Origin: Pseudoglutamicibacter albus
GTDB lineage: Bacteria; Actinomycetota; Actinomycetes; Actinomycetales; Micrococcaceae
Assembly (NCBI RefSeq): GCF_022346425.1
Contig: NZ_JAKRCW010000002.1
Coordinates: 62,001-126,000 of the forward strand
DNA length: 64,000 nt
Direction of reading: 5' to 3'
Part shown: positions 42,467-50,005 of the stretch, in pieces
Layout of the letters: each line of letters opens with the position of its first letter
Position numbering within the stretch: position 1 is the first letter of the stretch
Program-made: the position numbers and the translations under genes
Notes under the pieces: generated by a model
The model's database searches: none
What the model was told of the DNA's origin: nothing
The model's input: the letters and a program-made list of their open reading frames with translations, nothing else

Positions 42467-44320
42467 ATGGCACGTTCTGTAGGTATTGACCTCGGTACTA
42501 CCAACTCGGTGCTCTCCATCCTGGAGGCTGGCGAGCCAACCGTGATCGCCAACGCTGAAGGCTCGCGCACCACCCCGTCTGTGGTCGCGTTCTCCAAAGG
42601 TGGCGAGGTCCTGGTGGGCGACATCGCTAAGCGCCAGGCCGTCAACAACGTTGACCGCACCATCTTCTCCGTCAAGCGCCACATGGGCACTGACTGGACC
42701 GTCGACATCGATGACAAGAAGTACACCGCGCAGGAAATCTCTGCACGCATCTTGATGAAGCTCAAGCACGATGCGGAAGATTACCTCGGTGAAAAGGTCA
42801 CCGACGCCGTGATTACGGTCCCTGCATACTTCAACGACGCCGAGCGTCAGGCAACCAAGGAAGCCGGCGAGATCGCAGGCTTGAAGGTTTCCCGCATCGT
42901 CAACGAGCCAACCGCGGCAGCGCTGGCATACGGGCTCGATAAGGGTAAGGAAGACGAGCTCATCCTGGTCTATGACCTCGGTGGCGGTACGTTCGACGTC
43001 TCCCTGCTTGAAGTCGGTAAGGATGAAGACGGCTTCGCAACCATTCAGGTTCGCGCAACCGCAGGTGACAACCGCCTCGGCGGTGACGACTGGGATCAGC
43101 GCATCGTTGACTGGCTGCTCGAGTCCGCAAAGAACAAGGGCGCTGACCTGTCCAAGGACAAGATCGCGCTGCAGCGTCTGCGTGAAGCCGCAGAGCAGGC
43201 AAAGCGTGAGCTGTCTTCGGCAACCAGCACCAACATCTCGTTGCAGTACCTCTCGGTGACCCCTGAAGGCCCAGTCCACTTGGACGAGCACCTCTCCCGC
43301 GCTAAGTTCCAGGAACTGACCGCAGATCTGCTCGAGCGGACCCGCAAGCCGTTCAACGACGTCATCGCTGAAGCCGGCGTGAAGGTCAGCGACATCTCCC
43401 ACGTGGTTTTGGTGGGTGGCTCGACCCGCATGCCAGCCGTTGCAGAGCTCGTGAAGGAACTGGCCGGTAAGGAACCAAACAAGGGTGTCAACCCTGACGA
43501 GGTTGTCGCGATGGGCGCGGCACTGCAGGCAGGTGTGCTCGCCGGTGAACGTAAGGACGTTCTGCTGATCGACGTGACCCCGCTCTCCCTCGGTATCGAG
43601 ACCAAGGGCGGCGTCATGACCAAGCTGATCGAACGCAACACCGCTATCCCAACCAAGCGGTCCGAGACCTTCACCACCGCGGAAGACAACCAGCCATCCG
43701 TGTCGATTCAGGTCTTCCAGGGCGAACGCGAATTCACTCGCGACAACAAACCACTGGGCACCTTCGAACTCACCGGCATCGCCCCGGCACCACGCGGCCT
43801 GCCACAGATCGAAGTGACCTTCGACATCGACGCCAACGGCATCGTGCACGTCTCCGCTAAGGACAAGGGCACCGGCACCGAGCAGTCCATGACCATCACC
43901 GGCGGTACGTCGCTGGATCAGTCGGACATCGACCGCATGGTCAAGGAAGCTGAAGAGCACGCTGCAGAGGACAAGGCACGCCGCGAGGCCGCCGAGACCC
44001 GCAACGCTGCAGAGTCCGCGGCCTACTCGGTGGACAAGCTCATCAAGGACAACGCTGACAAGCTGCCGGAGAACGTCAAAAACGAGGTCCAGGCTGATGT
44101 CGATGCGCTCAAGAAGGAACTTGAAACCCCTGAGGGCAACGACGACGAGGTCAAGGCCAAGTTCGAGAAGCTGCAGCAGTCCCAGACCAAGCTGGGCGAG
44201 GCTCTCTACGCACAGGCTCAGTCTGAGGCTGGCGCTGAGGGTGCGGCTAACGCCGGCGGCTCGGATGATGACGACGTTGTAGACGCCGAGGTCGTTGACG
44301 AAGACGAAGACCAGAAGTGA
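42467..44320 (+). CDS. dnaK: Molecular chaperone DnaK (Hsp70)
   Basis: This 617-residue ATP-dependent chaperone has the N-terminal ATPase with [48 protein letters not shown] and [12 protein letters not shown]. The substrate-binding beta domain ([28 protein letters not shown]) and helical lid follow, with an acidic tail ending DEDEDQK. AGAGGA precedes the ATG. An ATG 30 bases upstream is in frame but off the family start. First gene of the heat-shock operon. Confidence 0.98.
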   Translation: MARSVGIDLGTTNSVLSILEAGEPTVIANAEGSRTTPSVVAFSKGGEVLVGDIAKRQAVNNVDRTIFSVKRHMGTDWTVDIDDKKYTAQEISARILMKLKHDAEDYLGEKVTDAVITVPAYFNDAERQATKEAGEIAGLKVSRIVNEPTAAALAYGLDKGKEDELILVYDLGGGTFDVSLLEVGKDEDGFATIQVRATAGDNRLGGDDWDQRIVDWLLESAKNKGADLSKDKIALQRLREAAEQAKRELSSATSTNISLQYLSVTPEGPVHLDEHLSRAKFQELTADLLERTRKPFNDVIAEAGVKVSDISHVVLVGGSTRMPAVAELVKELAGKEPNKGVNPDEVVAMGAALQAGVLAGERKDVLLIDVTPLSLGIETKGGVMTKLIERNTAIPTKRSETFTTAEDNQPSVSIQVFQGEREFTRDNKPLGTFELTGIAPAPRGLPQIEVTFDIDANGIVHVSAKDKGTGTEQSMTITGGTSLDQSDIDRMVKEAEEHAAEDKARREAAETRNAAESAAYSVDKLIKDNADKLPENVKNEVQADVDALKKELETPEGNDDEVKAKFEKLQQSQTKLGEALYAQAQSEAGAEGAANAGGSDDDDVVDAEVVDEDEDQK

Positions 44321-44331
44321 GGTAGTGGCAC

Positions 44332-44940
44332 ATGTCGAACGAGGAGAAGAATCTAGGCGATCAGCAGCCTGAAGAAACCGGGCCAGAAGCAGCGGGTGAA
44401 GAACAAGCCCCTGCCGCCCCGGAGGAAGGCGCCGCTGACACCGATGCACTGGGCCAAGCCCAGCAGATCCTCGACGACGCCGCACGAGCCGAAGAGGCCT
44501 CCGCATCCGGCGACATGGATGCGGAGGGCCTCGCGGCCGAATACAAGGAGGACCTCCAGCGGTTGCAGGCGGAGTTCACGAACTACCGCCGCCGTGTAGA
44601 GCGGGATAAGAAGAACGCTCACGACGAGGGACTCAACAAGGCCGTGGCTAGCTTGATTCCGGTTCTGGATGATATCGATGCGGCTCGTGCTCACGGTGAT
44701 CTGGAAGAGGGACCGTTCGCGGCGATAGCCGATAAGTTGGAGCGTTCCCTGGCCAGCATCGGGTTTGAACGGATCGATCAAACCGGTGTCGAGTTTGACC
44801 CAACCATCCACGAGGCGATGCTCCGCCAACCCGTTGAGGGTGTTCCGGAGGATCACGTGGGGCAGGTCTTCAGGATCGGTTTCAAACGCGGTGACCGTGT
44901 TCTGCGTGCAGCGCAGGTCATGGTTTCCACCGGCGAATAA
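44332..44940 (+). CDS. grpE: Nucleotide exchange factor GrpE
   Basis: This 202-residue exchange factor for DnaK has an acidic low-complexity head of about 70 residues. The coiled-coil LAAEYKEDLQRLQAEFTNYRRRVERDKKNA and the beta domain with PVLDDIDAARAHGDLEEGPFAAIADKLERSL, GVEFDPTIHEAML and GYKFGDRVLR-like FKRGDRVLRAAQVMVS follow. It starts 11 bases after dnaK. A 13-bp tandem repeat follows its stop. Confidence 0.95.
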   Translation: MSNEEKNLGDQQPEETGPEAAGEEQAPAAPEEGAADTDALGQAQQILDDAARAEEASASGDMDAEGLAAEYKEDLQRLQAEFTNYRRRVERDKKNAHDEGLNKAVASLIPVLDDIDAARAHGDLEEGPFAAIADKLERSLASIGFERIDQTGVEFDPTIHEAMLRQPVEGVPEDHVGQVFRIGFKRGDRVLRAAQVMVSTGE

Positions 44941-44953
44941 AACGTGACGTGAA

Positions 44954-44992
44954 CGCGGGAAATGATCGCGGGAAATGATCGCGTGAAATGAT
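44954..44992 (+). repeat. 13-bp tandem repeat after the grpE stop
   Basis: CGCGGGAAATGAT, CGCGGGAAATGAT and CGCGTGAAATGAT follow one another without gap, starting 13 bases after the TAA. Each unit carries a TGA, and the 13-bp period places them in three frames. Confidence 0.9.
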
Positions 44993-45104
44993 TCAGTGCG
45001 GCGGCGGGTCTAGACGGTAGGTCTATTGAGCCCGCCGTCGCCTGTTTTCGATAGTTGTAGGTATAGATTTTTATAGATTTTGAGTGAGGCTAGGAGGCGT
45101 CACG

Positions 45105-46076
45105 ATGGCCAGTCAAGACTGGGTCGAAAAAGACTTTTACGCGGCGCTGGGCGTCTCCAAGGACGCCAGTGAGGCCGATATTAAGAAGGCCTACCGGAAG
45201 TTGGCCCGCAAGTATCACCCGGATACGAATAAGGACAACCCTGAGGCTGAGAAGAAGTTCAAGGACATCTCGGAAGCCTATGCGGTGCTTAGTGATGAGC
45301 AGCAGCGTAAAGAGTACGATGCGATCCGCGCTATGGGCTCGGGTGCTCGCTTTAGCGCCGGTGGTTCCGGCGGCGGATTCGAGGACATCTTCGGGGACGT
45401 GTTCGGTGGCGGTGGCGGGCAGCGAGTCCGTTACTCCTCTGGCGGTGGCGGCGCAGGCGGGTTTGAGGATCTGCTGGGCGGCATGTTCGGAGGCGGCGGC
45501 GGAGGCTTTGGTGGCTTCCAGCAACGTCCGCAGCGTGGTGCCGACCGTAAGGCTGAGACCACGATTTCTTTCAAGGGATCCATTGAGGGCACCACGATCG
45601 GTTTGCGTACCCGCGATGGTGAAGTGATCGAGATCCGCGTACCTGCCGGGGTGCGTGATGGTCAGACGATCCGCGCGAAAGGCAAAGGCGAACCAGGCCC
45701 GGCCGGCAACGGCGACCTGATGGTCACGGTGCGCGTGAATGAACACCCGTTCTTCAAGCGTGAGGGCAACGACATCACGGTTGAGATCCCTGTGAGCTTC
45801 AACGAGGCCGCTTTAGGTGCAACGATCTCGGTTCCAACCATCTCCGGCGAGAACGTACGGATGAAGGTTCCAGCCGGTAGCCCATCGGGCAAGCGGATGC
45901 GTTTGCGCGGCCGCGGCGTGAAGACGTCTAAACGCACAGGCGACATGTACGTTGTGCTCAACGTAGTGGTCCCTAAGGACCTCTCGGAGGAAGCGAAGAA
46001 AGCAATCGAGGACTATGCGCAGGCTACAGCCGGCGAGGACCCGCGGGCTAGCATTGCTTCCCAAGCAAAACTGTAG
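45105..46076 (+). CDS. dnaJ: J-domain co-chaperone DnaJ without zinc finger
   Basis: This 323-residue protein stimulates the DnaK ATPase. The J domain (residues 1-75) has the HPD motif in [10 protein letters not shown] Gly/Phe/Ser-rich linker follows ([14 protein letters not shown]), then two substrate-binding beta domains ([51 protein letters not shown]). The four CxxCxGxG repeats of classical DnaJ are absent and the protein has no Cys, so it is a class B (CbpA-like) J-protein. TAGGAGG precedes the chosen ATG. A 17-bp repeat array begins in its last codons. Confidence 0.93.
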   Translation: MASQDWVEKDFYAALGVSKDASEADIKKAYRKLARKYHPDTNKDNPEAEKKFKDISEAYAVLSDEQQRKEYDAIRAMGSGARFSAGGSGGGFEDIFGDVFGGGGGQRVRYSSGGGGAGGFEDLLGGMFGGGGGGFGGFQQRPQRGADRKAETTISFKGSIEGTTIGLRTRDGEVIEIRVPAGVRDGQTIRAKGKGEPGPAGNGDLMVTVRVNEHPFFKREGNDITVEIPVSFNEAALGATISVPTISGENVRMKVPAGSPSGKRMRLRGRGVKTSKRTGDMYVVLNVVVPKDLSEEAKKAIEDYAQATAGEDPRASIASQAKL

Positions 46077-46149
46077 ACACTGCAAAACTGTAGACACTGC
46101 GAAGCTGTGGATACGGCACAGCTCTGAACACGGCGTAGGTCTGAACACA
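46065..46149 (+). repeat. Degenerating 17-bp repeat array from the dnaJ stop toward hspR
   Basis: Units GCAAAACTGTAGACACT (twice, identical), GCGAAGCTGTGGATACG, GCACAGCTCTGAACACG and GCGTAGGTCTGAACACA follow head to tail. A sixth, weaker unit runs on to about 46166. The first contains the dnaJ TAG. Identity falls with distance from the gene, as expected for repeated local duplication followed by drift. Confidence 0.85.
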
Positions 46150-46190
46150 GCGCTGTGGTGAATGTTTCGAGGTAACGGAAGGAGGCGTGG

Positions 46191-46688
46191 ATGAACGCGT
46201 CAGCAAGTAAACGATTCGAGCCTGGTTCCGGGCGGGACGGCGAGTGGGACGCGCCCGTTTTCGTGATTTCCGTTGCCGCTGAGCTCGCCCAGATGCACCC
46301 GCAGACCTTGAGGCAATACGACCGCTTAGGTCTGGTTGTGCCTAAGCGTCAGGCGGGAAAGCATCGCCGCTATTCGCAGCGGGACATCGACCGTTTGCGT
46401 CGAGTGCAGGAACTGTCTTCCGAGGGGGTCTCACTTGAGGGGATCCGCCGGATGATCGGCTTGGAGAAGCGTGTAGAAACGCTCATGGAACGTGTGGCTG
46501 AGTTGGAGCAGGATGTTGAGCGGTGGCGTGGCCGTGCCGAAGGTGTCGCGATCGCGGCGCAGCGGATTTTCGCGGCCGGCGCGTCAGGCGAGGTCGCGAT
46601 CACCCGGACGGGGCGCGACACCGACCGTCTGCAACAACGCACGATGCAGGCGTGGGCACAATTCCAGCTTATGCCACCCGAGGATTAG
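46191..46688 (+). CDS. hspR: Heat-shock repressor HspR (MerR family)
   Basis: This 165-residue regulator binds HAIR sites and represses the dnaK operon and clpB in unstressed cells. The MerR-type winged helix reads VFVISVAAELAQMHPQTLRQYDRLGLVVPKRQAGKHRRYSQRDIDRLRRVQEL (residues 24-75), followed by a coiled coil (LEKRVETLMERVAELEQDVERWR) and a 50-residue tail. The ATG has GGAGG upstream. HAIR sites in front of dnaK and clpB in this window are its likely targets. Confidence 0.95.
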   Translation: MNASASKRFEPGSGRDGEWDAPVFVISVAAELAQMHPQTLRQYDRLGLVVPKRQAGKHRRYSQRDIDRLRRVQELSSEGVSLEGIRRMIGLEKRVETLMERVAELEQDVERWRGRAEGVAIAAQRIFAAGASGEVAITRTGRDTDRLQQRTMQAWAQFQLMPPED

Positions 46689-46720
46689 ATCAACTGAGGA
46701 CTAGTCGCTTCAGCACACAG

Positions 46721-46765
46721 AAACGGTCGCGGGCCGGAGAAATGTTCTCCGGCCCACGACCGTTT
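46721..46765. terminator. Bidirectional terminator between hspR and the BCCT gene
   Basis: AAACGGTCG and CGACCGTTT, then GGGCCGGAGAA and TTCTCCGGCCC, make a 20-bp stem with one mismatch and a 3-base loop, with A/T runs on both ends. It lies between convergent genes. Confidence 0.85.
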
Positions 46766-46786
46766 AATCGCACTTGCTAAAGGCTC

Positions 46787-48856
46787 CTATTCCTTCAGCG
46801 CCGAGTCCTTGCCGGCTTCAGCGTCGCCGTCAGCGTTCTTGCCAGCATCGGCGGCAGGCTTTTTGTCGCCAGCGCCTGGCTCGCCGACCTTCGGCTCGGT
46901 GATAGGGCCCGGGTTTTCTGGCTCGTAGCCGTCGTCCCACGTATCGGTTTCGTAGTCGTAGCCGACTTCCGCGCCGGTCTCGTCGTGGCGCTGATACCAC
47001 TCAGTGACCTTCTCCGAGGTGGAGTCGAAGTCCGCACCTGCGCCGCGCCCGTCGCCGGAGTGGCGCACTGTCAGCTCGAAGTCATCACCGTATTTCTCGA
47101 TACCGCGAACCACAGCGTTGGAGAGCATCGTGGACTCATAGTCGCTGCGGATCGAGGCTGGGTCGGTTCGCAAGTCCATGATGAACGCGACAATCATGAG
47201 TAGCAGGATGATGCAGAACGGGATCGCAATCAGGATCGTGAGGTTCTGTAGGCCTGTCAGCGAGGACTCACCGCCGGAGAGCAGCATCACGGTTGCGATG
47301 CCCATCATCGCCAGGCCCCAGAAGATCACGATGAGCTTGCTTGGGGCCGGGTTACCGCGGGAGGAGAACGTACCCATGATCACGGATGCCGAATCCGCGG
47401 AGGTCACGAAGAAGATCGCGAGCGCGATCATGATGAGGAACGGGGTGACGTTAGCAAGCGGTAACTTGTCGAAGAGGTGGAACAGAATCGTCTGCGGCGA
47501 GTCGTCTGCGCTGATGCCTTCCACGCCAGCGCGCTTCATCCACATCGCGGCACCACCGAAGATCGTGAACGCGAAGATCAGAATCGCGGTAGGAACAGCG
47601 ATCACCACGAGCGAGAATTCACGCAGGGTGCGGCCGCGGGAGATGCGGGCGATGAACGCACCAACGAATGGGGTCCAGGCGACCCACCATGCGAAGTAGA
47701 ACGCGGTCCATGCGGCCTGGAACTCAACCACGTCAGCGCCCCAGGACAGCGACTTGCCCATCATAGCGAGGAACTCGTTGGCGTATTCGGTGACACCGGA
47801 TGGCAACAGGTTCAGCAGGAACAGGGTTGGTCCTGCGAAGAACACGAACAAAACGAGGCTGAGTGTCAGCACGATGTTGGTCGTGGAGAGGTAGCGGATG
47901 CCTCGGGAGACACCGGAGACCGCGGAGATGATGAACGCGGCGGTCAGGATCGCGAGGATGATGATCAGCCCGTTGTTGGCGATGGGCCCAGCACCGGAGA
48001 CGATCTCCACGCCCTTGCCGAGCTGGATCGCGGCAAGACCGAGGGAAGCGGCGGTACCGAAGAGGGTCGCGATGATCGCGAACATGTCCACGAGGCGTCC
48101 TGCGAAGCCGTCAGTCTGCTTGCCGAACAGGGAACGGAACACGCTCGAGATGAGGGTTACGCGGCCGCGGCGGTAGCTCGAGTAGGCCATAGCGCCGCCG
48201 ACGAGCGCGTACATCGCCCACGCGGAGAGCCCCCAGTGATAGGAGGACTGGGCTACGGCCATGTGGATCGCGCCCGGGGTTTCTGCTTCAACACCGGTTT
48301 GCGGCGGCGGGGACACAAAGTAGTAGAGCGGCTCGGATGGACCGAAGAAGAAGATACCAACGCCAATTCCGGCACCGAACATCATGGCGACCCATGCGAA
48401 GCGGCTGAACTCTGGTTTTTCGCCGTCTTTACCGAGGCGAATGCGGCCGTAGCGGGAGAACGCGATGAACAGCATCGCACCGATCGAAACCATGACGGTG
48501 ATGTTGAGCAGCCAGCCCATGTTCTTCATGGTCCACGCGAACGCTACCGAGGAGACCTCGCCAACGGATGCCGGGTTGATGACGCCCCACGCGACGAACG
48601 CGACAATGAGGGCCGCGGTGATGCCGAAGACGAGCTTGTCGAGTTTGAAGACGTGACGCTGTTCGTCAACGCCGATTCCGGGAACCAGCCCCGGGTGGAT
48701 GTTGTGAGGGTAGAGGCCTACGTGTGAGGAGCGTCCGCGGGTGAGGGGGTTTCCTCGTTTCTGCGGGGCTTTCTTGGTGGCCGTTTGGGTAGTGTCCGCT
48801 GGGGAAGCTTCCTCACTCGGACGCTGGTTATTTTCGGGGCTGGGTTTATTACTCAT
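46787..48856 (-). CDS. BCCT-family betaine/carnitine/choline transporter
   Basis: This 689-residue sodium- or proton-coupled osmolyte importer has twelve helices between about residues 75 and 570. The family signature is in the central region: AAWTAFYFAWWVAWTPFVGAFIARISRGRTLREF, plus MFGAGIGVGIFFFGPSEPLYYF and FVTSADSASVIMG. Hydrophilic extensions of about 60 residues (N) and 110 residues (C, acidic, ending in Lys/Glu/Ala repeats) are typical of osmotically regulated members such as BetP. The ATG lacks a good ribosome site; a GTG 51 bases upstream is the alternative start. The gene follows trmB on the same strand. Confidence 0.9.
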   Translation of the reverse strand: MSNKPSPENNQRPSEEASPADTTQTATKKAPQKRGNPLTRGRSSHVGLYPHNIHPGLVPGIGVDEQRHVFKLDKLVFGITAALIVAFVAWGVINPASVGEVSSVAFAWTMKNMGWLLNITVMVSIGAMLFIAFSRYGRIRLGKDGEKPEFSRFAWVAMMFGAGIGVGIFFFGPSEPLYYFVSPPPQTGVEAETPGAIHMAVAQSSYHWGLSAWAMYALVGGAMAYSSYRRGRVTLISSVFRSLFGKQTDGFAGRLVDMFAIIATLFGTAASLGLAAIQLGKGVEIVSGAGPIANNGLIIILAILTAAFIISAVSGVSRGIRYLSTTNIVLTLSLVLFVFFAGPTLFLLNLLPSGVTEYANEFLAMMGKSLSWGADVVEFQAAWTAFYFAWWVAWTPFVGAFIARISRGRTLREFSLVVIAVPTAILIFAFTIFGGAAMWMKRAGVEGISADDSPQTILFHLFDKLPLANVTPFLIMIALAIFFVTSADSASVIMGTFSSRGNPAPSKLIVIFWGLAMMGIATVMLLSGGESSLTGLQNLTILIAIPFCIILLLMIVAFIMDLRTDPASIRSDYESTMLSNAVVRGIEKYGDDFELTVRHSGDGRGAGADFDSTSEKVTEWYQRHDETGAEVGYDYETDTWDDGYEPENPGPITEPKVGEPGAGDKKPAADAGKNADGDAEAGKDSALKE

Positions 48857-48945
48857 GCCAAATCCGTAAAACGGTTCCTCAGTTAGGTTGCGTATGTGCA
48901 ACCTCACAGGCTACCCGATTCTGACGCTATGTGTGGTTAATGTCA

Positions 48946-49794
48946 TCAAATCTTGCGCGCGGCGAGGTCGAAAATCTTGCGTCCGACCTTGTGGGCTTTA
49001 GCTTCGAAGCTCGTCAGTGTGCGTCCTTCGAAACGCGGAGCCCACCCGCCGCGAGTGTCAGTGAACTCCGGATCTGCCTCGTGTTTTTCCGCATCGATGC
49101 GGCGGATCGCGGTCAGCGGGGATTCTTCGCCGCTGCGCTCGCCGGCGTGCAGGTTTTCAAACTGCGGGCTGTTGTCGATGACCTCGCGCATTTGTTCGGC
49201 GTAGTTGGACCAGTCGGTCGCTAACCGCCAGGTTCCGCCTGGCTTGAGGACGCGGGCGGCGCGTTCGGCGAAAGCATCGGTGATGAGGCGGCGTTTGTGG
49301 TGTTTGGTTTTATGCCACGGGTCGGAGAAGAAGATCCAGAGTTCGTCCACGGATTCCGGGGTGAGCGCTACATCGAGGACTTCGGGTGCGTTCGCTTGGA
49401 TTGCGCGAACGTTGGTGAGTTCGAGTTTTTCGATCCGTTCCATGAGTTTGGCTAGCCCGGGGGTGTAGACCTCTACGGCGAGGAAGTTCGTCTCGGGGTT
49501 GTTGTGTGCCGCGTGCGCGATGGCTTCGCCGAGCCCGGTTCCGATCTCCACGATGAGGGGGCGCTCAGGGTGCGGGAAGTGGGATGGGACGTCGATGGTC
49601 GCGTCCGGGTGGATCGAGGTTGCCGCGTGGTGGCGAGGTACGTCAATCAGGATGGTTTCGCGCAGTGTGTCCCAAACCCGTTGTTGGGCGTTCGTCATGC
49701 GTTCTCCGCGGCGGACGAATGAGACGGGTTCGGCGCGGAAGTACGTTGGGTCGGTTTCTGCAAGGCCCGGGCGGGGCTGAGGTTTGGGGCTCAT
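48946..49794 (-). CDS. trmB: tRNA (guanine-N7-)-methyltransferase TrmB
   Basis: This 282-residue SAM-dependent enzyme methylates G46 of tRNA. It has the motif-I region LIVEIGTGLGEAIAHAA, NFLAVEVYTPGLAKLMERI, and the diagnostic WIFFSDPWHKTKHHKRRLI block, with LKPGGTWRLATDWSNYAEQM. The first 45 residues are an extension with PVSFVRRGERMTNAQQRVW, common in actinobacterial TrmB. The start is the first ATG; the inner Met of MTNAQQ would be too short. Confidence 0.93.
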   Translation of the reverse strand: MSPKPQPRPGLAETDPTYFRAEPVSFVRRGERMTNAQQRVWDTLRETILIDVPRHHAATSIHPDATIDVPSHFPHPERPLIVEIGTGLGEAIAHAAHNNPETNFLAVEVYTPGLAKLMERIEKLELTNVRAIQANAPEVLDVALTPESVDELWIFFSDPWHKTKHHKRRLITDAFAERAARVLKPGGTWRLATDWSNYAEQMREVIDNSPQFENLHAGERSGEESPLTAIRRIDAEKHEADPEFTDTRGGWAPRFEGRTLTSFEAKAHKVGRKIFDLAARKI

Positions 49795-49941
49795 GTCTTT
49801 AACCCTAATCTGCGGCCGCTGTTAGGTGCGAAACCAAGTGGGGGCGCCAGTTGCAATGGCCCGCTGGCCGGTTGTTGCTTGGGGACAGCAAGAGATTCAA
49901 GAAAAGAGTTCATCCCTGGGAATAATTTCTACCCAACAGAA

Positions 49942-49962
49942 GTTGAGTTAGGTAGACTCAAC
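49942..49962 (+). promoter_or_regulatory. HspR (HAIR) operator upstream of clpB
   Basis: GTTGAGT-TAGGTAG-ACTCAAC is a perfect inverted repeat matching the HAIR consensus at six of seven bases in each arm. It ends 43 bases before the clpB start. It places clpB in the HspR regulon. The exact promoter hexamers are unclear. The rest of the 49795-50005 gap shows no gene. Confidence 0.85.
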
Positions 49963-50005
49963 TTTAAGTTCAATGGCTCTTATAGGAGTAGGAAAGGGGT
50001 AGGGC

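Noticed and set aside
42464-44506. A 680-codon open frame antisense to dnaK and grpE.
   Set aside because: It is a by-product of high GC at third codon positions; the sense strand encodes intact DnaK with all motifs, and the antisense product resembles nothing.
44954-46149. Regular repeats after grpE and dnaJ, considered as a CRISPR array.
   Set aside because: Units are 13 or 17 bp in direct tandem with no unique spacers, and no cas genes are present.
47477-48727. A 416-codon plus-strand frame inside the BCCT gene, and similar long shadows in the mrp genes (32628-33764, 34522-35856) and the Nramp-like gene (13248-14141).
   Set aside because: The products are Arg/Glu/His-rich low-complexity strings typical of shadows of membrane-protein genes.
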